DNA of 64,000 nt from JAFARZ01 sp036490795. Its GTDB lineage: Bacteria > Actinomycetota > Actinomycetes > Streptosporangiales > Streptosporangiaceae. The stretch spans positions 4,454-68,453 of the forward strand of contig DASXDG010000165.1 in assembly GCA_036490795.1 (NCBI GenBank), in the 5' to 3' direction. Below, piece by piece: positions 17,420 through 25,920 of this stretch (positions are counted from its first letter, which is position 1; each line of letters starts with the position of its first letter). Below the pieces are notes generated by a model that ran no database searches, was not told where the DNA came from, and saw only the letters and a list, made by a program, of their open reading frames with translations. A program made the position numbers and the translations under genes.

Positions 17420-18444
17420 GAATCCTGGTAACCGGGGGAGCGGGCTTCATCGGCTCGCACTACGTCCGGACCCTGCTGACGGGCGGTTATCCCGGTTTCA
17501 GCGAGTCCAGCGTGACCGTGCTGGACAAGCTGACGTACGCCGGCAACCTTACGAATCTCGCGCCCGTCTCGGGCAATCCCCGGCTGGAGTTCGTGCACGG
17601 CGACATATGCGACGCCGCGCTACTGAAATCCGTGCTCCCCGGTCACGACGCGGTGCTCAACTTCGCCGCCGAGACGCACGTGGACAGGTCGATCACCGGT
17701 GCCGCCGATTTCGCGCGAACCAACGTGGTCGGGGTCCAGACCCTGCTTGACGTCTGCCTGGATGCCAATGTGAACACGGTAGTGCACGTCTCCACCGACG
17801 AGGTTTACGGGAGCGTGGCGTCCGGCTCCTGGACCGAGACTGCCCCGCTGGCACCGAACTCCCCGTACTCGGCGGCCAAGGCCGGCGGTGACCTGATGGC
17901 GCTGGCCTACGCCAGGACCCACGGTCTAGACGTACGGATCACCCGCTGCTGCAACAATTACGGCCCTTATCAGTTCCCGGAAAAGGTCATCCCGCTATTT
18001 GTCACGAACCTGCTGGACGGTCAGCAGGTGCCGCTTTACGGGGACGGCGGAAACGTTCGCGGCTGGATTCACGTGGACGATCACTGCCGCGGCATCCAGC
18101 TGGTGCTCGAGCGCGGAGAGCCTGGCCAGGTGTACCACGTCAACGGGGATGCCGAACTCAGCAACCGCGAGCTGACCACCTCCATCCTGGAAGCCTGCGG
18201 CGCCGACTGGAGCATGGTGATGCCGGTAACGGACCGCAAGGGTCACGACCGCCGATATTCACTGGACGACTCGCTGCTAAGAAACCTGGGCTATGCGCCG
18301 CGCATCGCGTTCCCGGACGGTCTGCGCTCGACAGTTCGCTGGTACAGCGAAAACCGCGACTGGTGGCAGCCGCTGCAGCGCCCTCAGAACACGACCTATG
18401 CCAAGCCGGTGACAGCCGGCGCGGACAGCGGGCAGCGGCGGTGA
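17416..18444 (+). CDS. rmlB: dTDP-glucose 4,6-dehydratase
   Basis: 342 residues of the extended SDR fold. The NAD-binding motif GGAGFIGSH is at residues 7-15. STDEVYG carries the catalytic Thr/Asp/Glu, and SPYSAAKAGGD gives the YxxxK pair. RCCNNYGPYQFPEK is the family substrate motif. It converts dTDP-glucose to dTDP-4-keto-6-deoxyglucose. ATGA overlap with rmlA and GTGA overlap with rmlD show tight coupling. Confidence 0.95.
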   Translation: MRILVTGGAGFIGSHYVRTLLTGGYPGFSESSVTVLDKLTYAGNLTNLAPVSGNPRLEFVHGDICDAALLKSVLPGHDAVLNFAAETHVDRSITGAADFARTNVVGVQTLLDVCLDANVNTVVHVSTDEVYGSVASGSWTETAPLAPNSPYSAAKAGGDLMALAYARTHGLDVRITRCCNNYGPYQFPEKVIPLFVTNLLDGQQVPLYGDGGNVRGWIHVDDHCRGIQLVLERGEPGQVYHVNGDAELSNRELTTSILEACGADWSMVMPVTDRKGHDRRYSLDDSLLRNLGYAPRIAFPDGLRSTVRWYSENRDWWQPLQRPQNTTYAKPVTAGADSGQRR

Positions 18445-19304
18445 CTTCCTGGCTGGTGACCGGCGGCTCAGGCATGCTCGGCAAAGACCTGCTCGCCCGG
18501 CTAGCGCTGGACGGAGAGAACGCGACCGGCTTTGGCCGCCGCGAGCTAGACATCACCGACGCCACAGCGGTAGCGGCGGCACTCGACCGCGGCCAGCCCT
18601 CCGTGGTGGTGAACTGCGCGGCCTGGACGGCGGTCGACGACGCCGAGGAACACGAGGACGCCGCACTCGAGGTGAATGGGCACGCAGCGGCGGGCCTCGC
18701 CGCTGCGTGCGCCGAGCGTGGCATCGCACTGGTGCAGGTTTCCACGGACTACGTGTTCGACGGACAGGCGCGGCATCCGTATCCGGAAGGTCATGCCCCG
18801 GCGCCGGGAACCGCGTACGGGCGGACCAAGCTGGCCGGCGAGCAGGCGGTGCTCGGCCAGCTCGACGGCAGCGCCTATATCGTGCGCACCGCATGGCTTT
18901 ACGGAGCCCGCGGGCCGAACTTCGTGCGGACCATGATCGGGCTGGAGCGCAAGGCAGATACCCTCACCGTGGTTGACGATCAACGCGGGCAGCCCACCTG
19001 GGCCTTGGACGTGGCCGGGCAGATCGTCGCGCTTGTCCGCTCCGGTGCCGCCGGGGGCACTTACCATGCGACCAGTTCCGGCGATACAACGTGGTTCGGG
19101 CTCGCCAGGGAGGTGTTCAGGCTGCTCGGTGCCGATCCGGACCGGATCAAGCCCGTGCCGAGTAGTGATTATCCGCGCCCCGCGCCGCGGCCGGCCTACA
19201 GCGTGCTCGGTCATGACCGATGGCCGACGGTAGGCCTGGCCCCCATCGGCGACTGGCGCGATGCGCTGAGGCGGGCGTTCCCGGCGCTGCGCCAGTCCGT
19301 GTGA
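18441..19304 (+). CDS. rmlD: dTDP-4-dehydrorhamnose reductase
   Basis: 287 residues from the GTG at 18441, whose GTGA overlaps the rmlB stop; an upstream extension would lie inside rmlB. GGSGMLGKDLL is the Rossmann motif. STDYVFDG and AYGRTKLAGE (YxxxK) are family signatures, with VRTAWLYG further on. It makes the last step to dTDP-L-rhamnose. The missing 3,5-epimerase (rmlC) is at 48089-48703 on the other strand. Confidence 0.93.
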   Translation: MTSWLVTGGSGMLGKDLLARLALDGENATGFGRRELDITDATAVAAALDRGQPSVVVNCAAWTAVDDAEEHEDAALEVNGHAAAGLAAACAERGIALVQVSTDYVFDGQARHPYPEGHAPAPGTAYGRTKLAGEQAVLGQLDGSAYIVRTAWLYGARGPNFVRTMIGLERKADTLTVVDDQRGQPTWALDVAGQIVALVRSGAAGGTYHATSSGDTTWFGLAREVFRLLGADPDRIKPVPSSDYPRPAPRPAYSVLGHDRWPTVGLAPIGDWRDALRRAFPALRQSV

Positions 19305-19363
19305 GCCGAGAAGGCCACGCATTAAGCACTCTCTTCGATGCGGGTGCTTCAACGGCGGCAAAT

Positions 19364-19383
19364 GCCAGTAACCGGTTACCGGC
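19364..19383. promoter_or_regulatory. Near-perfect 20-base palindrome upstream of glycosyltransferase operon
   Basis: In the 373-base gap 19305-19677 between rmlD and the next gene, GCCAGTAACC is followed by GGTTACCGGC: a palindrome with one mismatched pair around a perfect GTAACCGGTTAC core. It could be an operator for a dimeric regulator. The rest of the gap shows no ORF I trust. Confidence 0.3.
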
Positions 19384-19677
19384 GAACTGGACAAATCCAC
19401 CCCCGGCATACCGAAGACGCATTCTCGCATCAGCGCGAAAGGCTCAATAACGGATCTACAACGGACTTGCCACTCATGTCATCTGATTCCCCTTGCCAGG
19501 CGTCACACACGTACTGGATAGTGCACTTGGAGCCGCGAGGCGCCGGGATGCGTGAGCGAGGTCCAGTACTTCTGGGGCGGGAGTGCACATGGGTGTCCAT
19601 GGCTGTGTCCATGTGGCTGGAGCGTCGACGTGTGCTACGCGTTCGCGTCATGGCCGAACAGCTGCCGGGTTCGCCGC

Positions 19678-20913
19678 GTGAGCGGCACGCCGCGCGTGCG
19701 TACACGCGCGACGGTACTCATCCTCGTCCAGAACCTTCCGGTGCCGTTCGACCGCAGGGTCTGGCAAGAGGCACTCGCGCTGACCGCCGCCGGCTACGAC
19801 GTGCACATCGTCTGCCCGCGTACGAAGGGCTACCCGCGCCACCGCGAGGTGCTCAGCGGCATCCATATCTACCGGTACTCCCCCGGGCCGGAGGCACGTC
19901 GTGCCGCGGCCTACCTGGGCGAGTACGGCATCGCCATCCTCGCCCAGCTCAGGCTCGCTTTGGGCATCCGCCTACGGCGCCGTATCGACATCGTGCATAT
20001 CTGCAACCCGCCGGATCTGCTGTTCCTCGTCGCCCTTCCGCTGGTCGCGACCGGGGCGCGGCTCATCTACGACCACCACGACGCGACCCCGGAGCTGATG
20101 GTCGCCAAGGGTCACCGGGAGGGCGGCGGGCTGGTCCGTCTGACCACGCTCCTCGAGCGGCTGACCTACCGGATCGCGCATGTATCGATCGAGACCAACG
20201 ACAGTTTCCGGGAAATCGCACTGGGGCGGGGCGGAATGCGCGCCGAGGACGTGTTCGTGGTGCGGTCGGCGCCCGACCTCGGGCGGTTCGCTGGCGCCGA
20301 GCCCGACCAGAGGTGGCGGCGCGGGCGCAAGCACCTGGTCGGTTATGTGGGGATCATGGGCAGCCAGGACGGCCTGGACTACCTCCTCGACGCGGCTGAC
20401 CTCGTTATTAACACCTGGCACCGCGACGACATCCAGTTCGTACTGATCGGCGACGGACCCGAACTGCCCCGGCTGCGTGAGCGGGCCAGCTCCCTCGGCA
20501 TCGAGGAATACATCGAGTTCACCGGGCTGATTTCTGTCAGCAAGGAACTCGGCACGATCCTCGCTACCGCAGATGTCTGCGTCAGCCCTGACGAGGCTAA
20601 CCGGATGAACGACATCTCCACCATGAACAAGATCATGGAATACATGGCACTCGGCAAGCCGGTGGTCCAGTTCGACCTGCACGAGGGACGGGTCTCGGCC
20701 GGAGAGGCCAGCCTGTATGCCACCCGCAACGATGTTTCCGCGCTGGCAGCGGGAATCGTCAAGCTGATCGACAATTCCGAGCTGGCGGCGCAAATGGGCA
20801 GTGCTGGCAAGCGCAGGATGGTGACCCTGAGCTGGGAGCAGCAAGTTCCTAAGCTGCTCGCCGCGTACGAGCGGGCGCTGAGCAAGGGCCGGAAGGCAGC
20901 AACGGGAAGATGA
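19678..20913 (+). CDS. Glycosyltransferase family 4 (GT-B)
   Basis: 411 residues from the GTG at 19678. The open frame extends further back, but that part is Cys/Trp-rich and unlike the family, whose proteins begin near VLILVQNLPVPFDRRVW. The C-terminal Rossmann domain has GYVGIMGSQDGLDYLL, IGDGPELPRLRE and the GT4 donor-site region DEANRMNDISTMNKIMEYMALGKPVV. It likely adds a sugar to the lipid-linked repeat unit at the membrane. It is followed 10 bases later by the nucleotide-sugar dehydrogenase. The start is uncertain because no strong RBS is seen. Confidence 0.85.
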   Translation: MSGTPRVRTRATVLILVQNLPVPFDRRVWQEALALTAAGYDVHIVCPRTKGYPRHREVLSGIHIYRYSPGPEARRAAAYLGEYGIAILAQLRLALGIRLRRRIDIVHICNPPDLLFLVALPLVATGARLIYDHHDATPELMVAKGHREGGGLVRLTTLLERLTYRIAHVSIETNDSFREIALGRGGMRAEDVFVVRSAPDLGRFAGAEPDQRWRRGRKHLVGYVGIMGSQDGLDYLLDAADLVINTWHRDDIQFVLIGDGPELPRLRERASSLGIEEYIEFTGLISVSKELGTILATADVCVSPDEANRMNDISTMNKIMEYMALGKPVVQFDLHEGRVSAGEASLYATRNDVSALAAGIVKLIDNSELAAQMGSAGKRRMVTLSWEQQVPKLLAAYERALSKGRKAATGR

Positions 20914-20923
20914 GCGAGTTCGC

Positions 20924-22261
20924 ATGCGGCTAACAGTCCTTGGCATCGGCTATCTGGGCCTCACCCACGCCGTCTGCCTGGCCGACCTCGGTCACGAGGT
21001 CATCGGTCTCGATGTAGACGCCGAGAAGGTGGCCAGAGCCGCCAGCGGTGAGGTGCCATTCTTCGAGCCCGGCCTCGAGCCGCTGCTGCGCAAGAACCTC
21101 GACGCGGGCAGGCTCAGGTTCACCACCTCGTACCAGGAGGTCGCCGAGTTCGGCGAGGTGCACTTCCTGTGCGTAGGCACGCCACAGGCGGCGGACGGGT
21201 CGGCGGACCTGAGCCAGGTCATGGGCGCAGCGGACGCACTCGCCCCGCACCTGTCCGGACGGTGCCTGCTCGTCGGCAAGTCCACCGTGCCGGTAGGGAC
21301 GGCGCGCACGCTGATGGCACGCGTCCAGGCGAACGCGCCAGCCGGAGACGACGTGGAGATCGCCTGGAACCCAGAGTTCTTGCGGGAAGGACTGGCGGTC
21401 CAGGACAGTCTGTCACCCGATCGGTTCGTCTTCGGCGTGGGTTCGCAGCACGCCGCAAACCTGATGTGCGAGGTGTACGCGGTCCCGCTGGCCAGCGGTG
21501 TCCCCTGGCTTGCCATGGACCTGGAGACAGCGGAATTGGTCAAGGTGTCGGCCAATGCCTTCTTGGCGACGAAGATCTCGTTTATCAACGCGATGGCGGA
21601 AGTCTGCGAAGCGGTGGGCGCCGACGTCACCCGGCTAGCTGACGCGCTGGGGCACGACCCGAGGATCGGCGCCCGCTTTCTGTCCCCCGGCCTAGGCTTC
21701 GGCGGCGGCTGCCTGCCGAAAGACATCCGGGCCTTCAGGTTCGCGGCCGGGGAACTCGGCGTCACGTCGGTAGTCAACATCCTCACCGAGGTGGACTCCA
21801 TCAATGTGAATCGCCGGGCCCGGGTAGTCGACCTCACCCGCAAGGTGGTCGGCGGCACCCTGGAGGGGTGCCGGGTGGCGGTACTCGGGCTGGCCTTCAA
21901 ACCGGGCAGCGACGACGTCAGGGACTCGCCGAGTCTGGACGTGTGCGGGCTACTTGCCCAGGAAGGCGCGCTGGTGACCGCGCACGATCCTGTTGCCATC
22001 AAGAATGCCGGCAAGATCCGCCCTGAGCTCCGCTACGCGGACTCGGTCTCCACCGCGGCGGCCGATGCCGACGTGGTCCTCCACCTCACGGAGTGGGCGG
22101 ACTACGGCGCTATCGATCCCCGGCTGCTCGGTACTGTCGTGGCCCAGCGCAACGTGATCGACGCGCGGTGCACCCTGGAAGAGGCGCCTTGGCGAGCGGC
22201 TGGATGGTCATTCCACTGCCTCGGGCGGCCGTCGGCAGCGCTGCCGAACGGCAAACCGTGA
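20924..22261 (+). CDS. UDP-glucose / UDP-GlcNAc 6-dehydrogenase family protein
   Basis: 445 residues. The N-terminal NAD motif is GIGYLGL (7-13). The catalytic cysteine is C263 in GFGGGCLPKDIRAF, and WNPEFLREG (148-156) contributes the thioester-site glutamate. The C-terminal domain carries LGLAFKPGSDDVRDSPS. The enzyme oxidises the 6-OH of a UDP-hexose to the uronic acid. Whether it uses UDP-glucose (Ugd) or UDP-GlcNAc (WbpA-like) cannot be decided by eye; amino-sugar genes elsewhere in the locus make the second option worth testing. The stop overlaps the next start (GTGA). Confidence 0.9.
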   Translation: MRLTVLGIGYLGLTHAVCLADLGHEVIGLDVDAEKVARAASGEVPFFEPGLEPLLRKNLDAGRLRFTTSYQEVAEFGEVHFLCVGTPQAADGSADLSQVMGAADALAPHLSGRCLLVGKSTVPVGTARTLMARVQANAPAGDDVEIAWNPEFLREGLAVQDSLSPDRFVFGVGSQHAANLMCEVYAVPLASGVPWLAMDLETAELVKVSANAFLATKISFINAMAEVCEAVGADVTRLADALGHDPRIGARFLSPGLGFGGGCLPKDIRAFRFAAGELGVTSVVNILTEVDSINVNRRARVVDLTRKVVGGTLEGCRVAVLGLAFKPGSDDVRDSPSLDVCGLLAQEGALVTAHDPVAIKNAGKIRPELRYADSVSTAAADADVVLHLTEWADYGAIDPRLLGTVVAQRNVIDARCTLEEAPWRAAGWSFHCLGRPSAALPNGKP

Positions 22262-23097
22262 TCAGCGTCATCGTCCCTGCCTATAACGAGGGCCAGGTAA
22301 TCGGCCGGCTGCTCAGCCGCCTGACCGCCGCACCACCCGGCGAACTCGACGTGATCGTTGTCGTCAACGGATGCACCGACAATACCGCTGAGGTAGCGGG
22401 CGCGTTCAGCCCGCCGGTCCGGGTGCTGACCATAGGATCGGCCTCCAAGCCGAAAGCGCTAGCAGCGGGCGATCAGGCGGCGCGGGGATTCCCGCGGGTC
22501 TATCTCGACGCCGATGTCGAGATAGACCCCGAGGATCTACGTCGGCTCGCCGAAGAACTGGAGCGGCCAGGGGTGCTGGCCGCCGCGCCAGAGCGCGAGT
22601 TCGCCATGGCCGGACGGTCGTGGACCGTCCGCTGGTTCTATGACGTGTGGACCCAGCTTCCTGAGGTCAAGCGCGGGCTGTTCGGCCGGGGCGTCATAGC
22701 GGTCAGCGAGGAAGGTCACCAGCGCGTATCGGGCTTGCGGCCGGTGCTCGCCGACGACCTCGCCCTCTCGCTGGCGTTCGCACCGGACGAACGGGCGATC
22801 GCTGGCCAGGCACGGGTCCTGATTCACCCACCGCGAACGTTCTCCGACCTGCTCCGCAGGCGAGTCCGGGTGGCGGAAGGGATTTCGCAGTTGGACCGCA
22901 CTGACGGCATGCCTCAGACGGACGCCAGCCGGACCCGGGCACCCAGCCTGGTAACGCTCACCCGGCGGAACCCGAGGATGGTGCCCAGGGTGGGCTTGTT
23001 CTTGCTCGTAGGCATGGCCGCGAGGACGCGAGCCGTCCGCTCGGCGGTGCGCAACGACTATTCCGTCTGGCACCGGGACGAGAGCAGCCGACAGTAG
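22258..23097 (+). CDS. Glycosyltransferase family 2
   Basis: 279 residues from a GTG whose GTGA overlaps the dehydrogenase stop. The GT-A fold opens with ISVIVPAYNEGQVIG. VVNGCTDNTAEVA marks the nucleotide site and YLDADVEIDPEDL the DxD metal motif. A C-terminal hydrophobic segment (MVPRVGLFLLVGMAA) suggests membrane association. Last gene of the forward operon; the next gene converges with only one base between stops. Confidence 0.85.
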   Translation: MISVIVPAYNEGQVIGRLLSRLTAAPPGELDVIVVVNGCTDNTAEVAGAFSPPVRVLTIGSASKPKALAAGDQAARGFPRVYLDADVEIDPEDLRRLAEELERPGVLAAAPEREFAMAGRSWTVRWFYDVWTQLPEVKRGLFGRGVIAVSEEGHQRVSGLRPVLADDLALSLAFAPDERAIAGQARVLIHPPRTFSDLLRRRVRVAEGISQLDRTDGMPQTDASRTRAPSLVTLTRRNPRMVPRVGLFLLVGMAARTRAVRSAVRNDYSVWHRDESSRQ

Positions 23098-23098
23098 G

Positions 23099-23953
23099 TC
23101 ACGCTACCTTGCGCAGCCACAGTGAGCCCGGTTCCTCGGCTGCCAGAGCGGCCGGGACCAGGCCGTGGTGGCAATGCCAGAACCACGACGAGAAGAACAT
23201 GATCTCCCAGGCCGTGTTTCCGATCAGGAACGCATGGACCAGATAGGCCTCGGTCCAGTCCCGGCCTTCTCTGAGCCACTGGGCGGGATAGTCGAACGGC
23301 CAGAACACGTCGTGGATGTGGACCACCACGCCGGGAGCTAGCTGGGGCAGCACATGCAGCAGCAGCCACACCACGTCCGACCCCGGCTTCACGACATGCG
23401 TGGAGTCGATGAACAAGATGTCCTTCGGTCCGAGCGCTGTGTAGACCGCCAGGTCCACCTCCTGCACTGGCTGGCGGATCAGCCTGACACGGTGACTGTC
23501 AGCCGGCTTGAGCAGTCCGAGCAGCCGGTCAGGAAACGGCTCCACGCAGGTGACAGCGAGCGGAGCAAGGTCGGCCTCGCGGTCTGCCTCGTCCAGCACC
23601 ACCGCGGTGGAGTAGCCGGAGCCAACCTCGATGACACGGGCCGGGCGCAGCTCACGGAGCATGCCGCGGTAGACGGCGGCGTCGGCCGGGCCGTACATGC
23701 TGTTGGCCGCCACGTAGCGTGGCCCGGCCGAGGACTCGGTCAGTACCGGAGCGAGCCGCGCCGCTAGCGCCAGTTGCTCTTTCTCGGCAAGGTCGACACC
23801 AGGTGCGCCAGTCCAGCCCAGCGCGCGGTCGACGTCCCGGCGGGTGGTGAGCGGTGAGTAGAAATGGCCTGGTGCGACATATGGCGGCCTGGCAACTACT
23901 GCCCTTACAGCACGGGCAGTACTCACCGCTCGGTGGATCAGCGGCCCGGACAA
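23099..23953 (-). CDS. Class I SAM-dependent methyltransferase
   Basis: 284 residues from a TTG start at 23953, chosen because AGGAGG sits five bases upstream. A longer frame would run through the preceding glycosyltransferase gene. RVIEVGSGYSTAVVLDEA is SAM motif I. CVEPFPDRL, ILFIDSTHVVKPGSDV and HIHDVFWPFDYP follow the Methyltransf_24 type, in which the ID.TH/HDVF residues can bind a metal. It probably O-methylates a sugar of the polymer. Last gene of the operon that starts at 33270. Confidence 0.85.
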   Translation of the reverse strand: MSGPLIHRAVSTARAVRAVVARPPYVAPGHFYSPLTTRRDVDRALGWTGAPGVDLAEKEQLALAARLAPVLTESSAGPRYVAANSMYGPADAAVYRGMLRELRPARVIEVGSGYSTAVVLDEADREADLAPLAVTCVEPFPDRLLGLLKPADSHRVRLIRQPVQEVDLAVYTALGPKDILFIDSTHVVKPGSDVVWLLLHVLPQLAPGVVVHIHDVFWPFDYPAQWLREGRDWTEAYLVHAFLIGNTAWEIMFFSSWFWHCHHGLVPAALAAEEPGSLWLRKVA

Positions 23954-24008
23954 AGTTTCCTCCTGGTGGCGAAGGGTTTCGGATAGCGAGGGCCCGGCAA
24001 GGCGCTGC

Positions 24009-25046
24009 CTATGTGCCGGACGAGGCGGGACTGCCCGTCCAGCCCCCACGCCAGCTGGCGCGAGCGTCCCAGAGCGCTTGCCAGTCTTCGCCGGAGGCCG
24101 TCGGCCGTTTCCCGCGTGACGGCGAGACCAGGCCGAGCCGCTTGCTGGCACCGGCGCGCAGCAGCACGCCGGTCAGCAGCAGCCCGACGCCCACGCCGCG
24201 CAGACCCGGCCGGAAGTGACGGCGGATCAGCGTGGACTTGCCGGTGAAGAGCAAGATGAGCTTGCCCGCGCTGGTCGAGGACTTCCCGCCGGCATGGTGG
24301 CATACCGCCTCGGCGCTGACCATAGCGCGCTCGCCGATCCTGGCGGCGCGCAGGCAGAAGTCGGCGTCCTCTCCGTACATGAAGAAGACGGGGTCGAAGC
24401 CGCCCAGCCGGTCCCACAAGTCGCGGCGGATGAGCATGAAAGCCCCGCAGATGACCGGGACTGTACGCACCTCGGCCCCCGCCGCCCGCCATTGCCTGGG
24501 AGCCTCCGGATCGAAGACGCGGTTGCCCGCGAAGACGGTACTCAACCCGGTAGCGAAGCAGAACGCAGACCACACGGTCGGCTTTCCCCACCAGGAACTG
24601 GGATCCTCATTGTCGCCATCGGGTACGAACCGGCCACCGAAGATGCCGGCGCCAGGATGCTGAGCAGCACAGGCGAGCAGCTCGTCGATCGCGTCCGGGG
24701 CAATCTGGGTGTCGGGATTCAGGAACAGCAGCCAGCCCCCGTGCGCGGCGTCCGCGCCAGCCGCGCACCCGACGGAGAATCCGCCGTTCCCTGACCGCAC
24801 GATGATCGTCGCCTCCGGCGCCGCCGTCCTGGCTAGCTCTACCGTCTTGTCGCTAGACGCGTTGTCAACGACGACCACCTCAACCGGTGTACCGATGGTG
24901 ACCTTGGCCACCGCGGCCAGGCACTGAGTGATCACCGCCGCGTTGTGGTACGTGACGATGATGACCGAGACACCAGCCCGATCGCCGACGACGGCCGCAT
25001 CCTGGCTGGCACTCTGAACACCCGCTGCATCGCTGAGTCCTGACAT
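24009..25046 (-). CDS. Glycosyltransferase family 2, rhamnosyltransferase-like
   Basis: 345 residues from the ATG at 25046 (AAGGA upstream). The GT-A domain has VSVIIVTYHNAAVI, VVVVDNASSDKT and NGGFSVGCAAGAD, and FLNPDTQI gives the metal-binding region. PVICGAFMLIRRDLWDRLGGFDPVFFMYGEDADFCLR is the classic acceptor-site block of WbbL-like rhamnosyltransferases. A C-terminal hydrophobic stretch follows. With dTDP-rhamnose made by rmlABCD, rhamnose transfer is a reasonable guess. Confidence 0.88.
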   Translation of the reverse strand: MSGLSDAAGVQSASQDAAVVGDRAGVSVIIVTYHNAAVITQCLAAVAKVTIGTPVEVVVVDNASSDKTVELARTAAPEATIIVRSGNGGFSVGCAAGADAAHGGWLLFLNPDTQIAPDAIDELLACAAQHPGAGIFGGRFVPDGDNEDPSSWWGKPTVWSAFCFATGLSTVFAGNRVFDPEAPRQWRAAGAEVRTVPVICGAFMLIRRDLWDRLGGFDPVFFMYGEDADFCLRAARIGERAMVSAEAVCHHAGGKSSTSAGKLILLFTGKSTLIRRHFRPGLRGVGVGLLLTGVLLRAGASKRLGLVSPSRGKRPTASGEDWQALWDARASWRGGWTGSPASSGT

Positions 25047-25071
25047 CGCCTGGTCCTTCTCGTGGACGCTG

Positions 25072-25920
25072 TTACTCCTGGCCATCGGCCTCGAGCACGC
25101 TCGCCCAGTTCGTATAGTAGCTATCCGGGTTGACCTGGTAGCGCACCGTCGGTACCGGTACGTGCTCGACCGGCATCCGGCGACTGAGCCGGTACACCAG
25201 TTCCCAGTCCTCACGCGGGCGGACGCCAATCGGCCGGCGGATTCTGCTGAAATGCAGGTCAGGAAACCGCCTGAGTACCAGGGAGTTGGTATCGACGAAA
25301 CCTTCCCTGGCCAGTAGCCGACGGTCGAACGGCCGGGACAGCACGTCCATCAGCCGTCCGTCGGGGAAGCTGCGGCGCAAGGCGGTGTAGACAAGGCCTG
25401 GCGGCCGTCCCGGCCGGTCCGCTTCCAACGCGGCTAGCGCCACCTCAAGGTGCTCGGGTTCCCATTCGTTGTCGTCGTCGAGGAATGCCACATAGGTCGA
25501 GCTGGTGAGCCGGATCCCGGCGTTCAGCACCACTCCGAGAACCGCCGTGTTCACCGACAGTGAGCACGACCCCAGCCGCGGGTCGTCGGGGAGCTCAGGG
25601 AGCCCGCCACCGTCGTCCACCACGATTACGACAATGTCGCGCACCGTCTGGGCGAGGGCCGAGCGCACTGAGGCCTGTAGCAGATCAGGGCGCCGGTAGG
25701 TGGCGGTGACGACCGCGACCCTCGCTCGCGGCAGCGTCAGCTGGCCTGCCAGCCGCTCGACCTCGGCGTCTTCGAAGCGGCGCAACGCGATGGCACTGCG
25801 GCCCAGCACAATCTTGTTTCGCAATTCACGGACCGGAAGGCGCCGGCGGCCGAGCACCCGCCGCGCTAGGTCATGTGCGACGGATTCGAGCCCGTTTCCG
25901 ATCTGTCTGGTGGTGCTCAC
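25072..25920 (-). CDS. Glycosyltransferase family 2
   Basis: 282 residues. The first ~65 residues are a basic helical extension; the GT-A fold then begins at RVAVVTATYRRPDLLQASVRS. IVVIVVDDGG and VAFLDDDNEWEPEHLEVAL carry the nucleotide and DxD sites. RPREDWELVYRL is the acceptor-side acidic motif. The start overlaps the flippase stop by four bases. Donor and acceptor sugars are unknown. Confidence 0.85.
   Translation of the reverse strand: MSTTRQIGNGLESVAHDLARRVLGRRRLPVRELRNKIVLGRSAIALRRFEDAEVERLAGQLTLPRARVAVVTATYRRPDLLQASVRSALAQTVRDIVVIVVDDGGGLPELPDDPRLGSCSLSVNTAVLGVVLNAGIRLTSSTYVAFLDDDNEWEPEHLEVALAALEADRPGRPPGLVYTALRRSFPDGRLMDVLSRPFDRRLLAREGFVDTNSLVLRRFPDLHFSRIRRPIGVRPREDWELVYRLSRRMPVEHVPVPTVRYQVNPDSYYTNWASVLEADGQE

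Noticed and set aside
19338..20399. 353-residue plus-strand frame over the GT4 gene
   Set aside because: Wrong frame of the glycosyltransferase; contains no GT motif.
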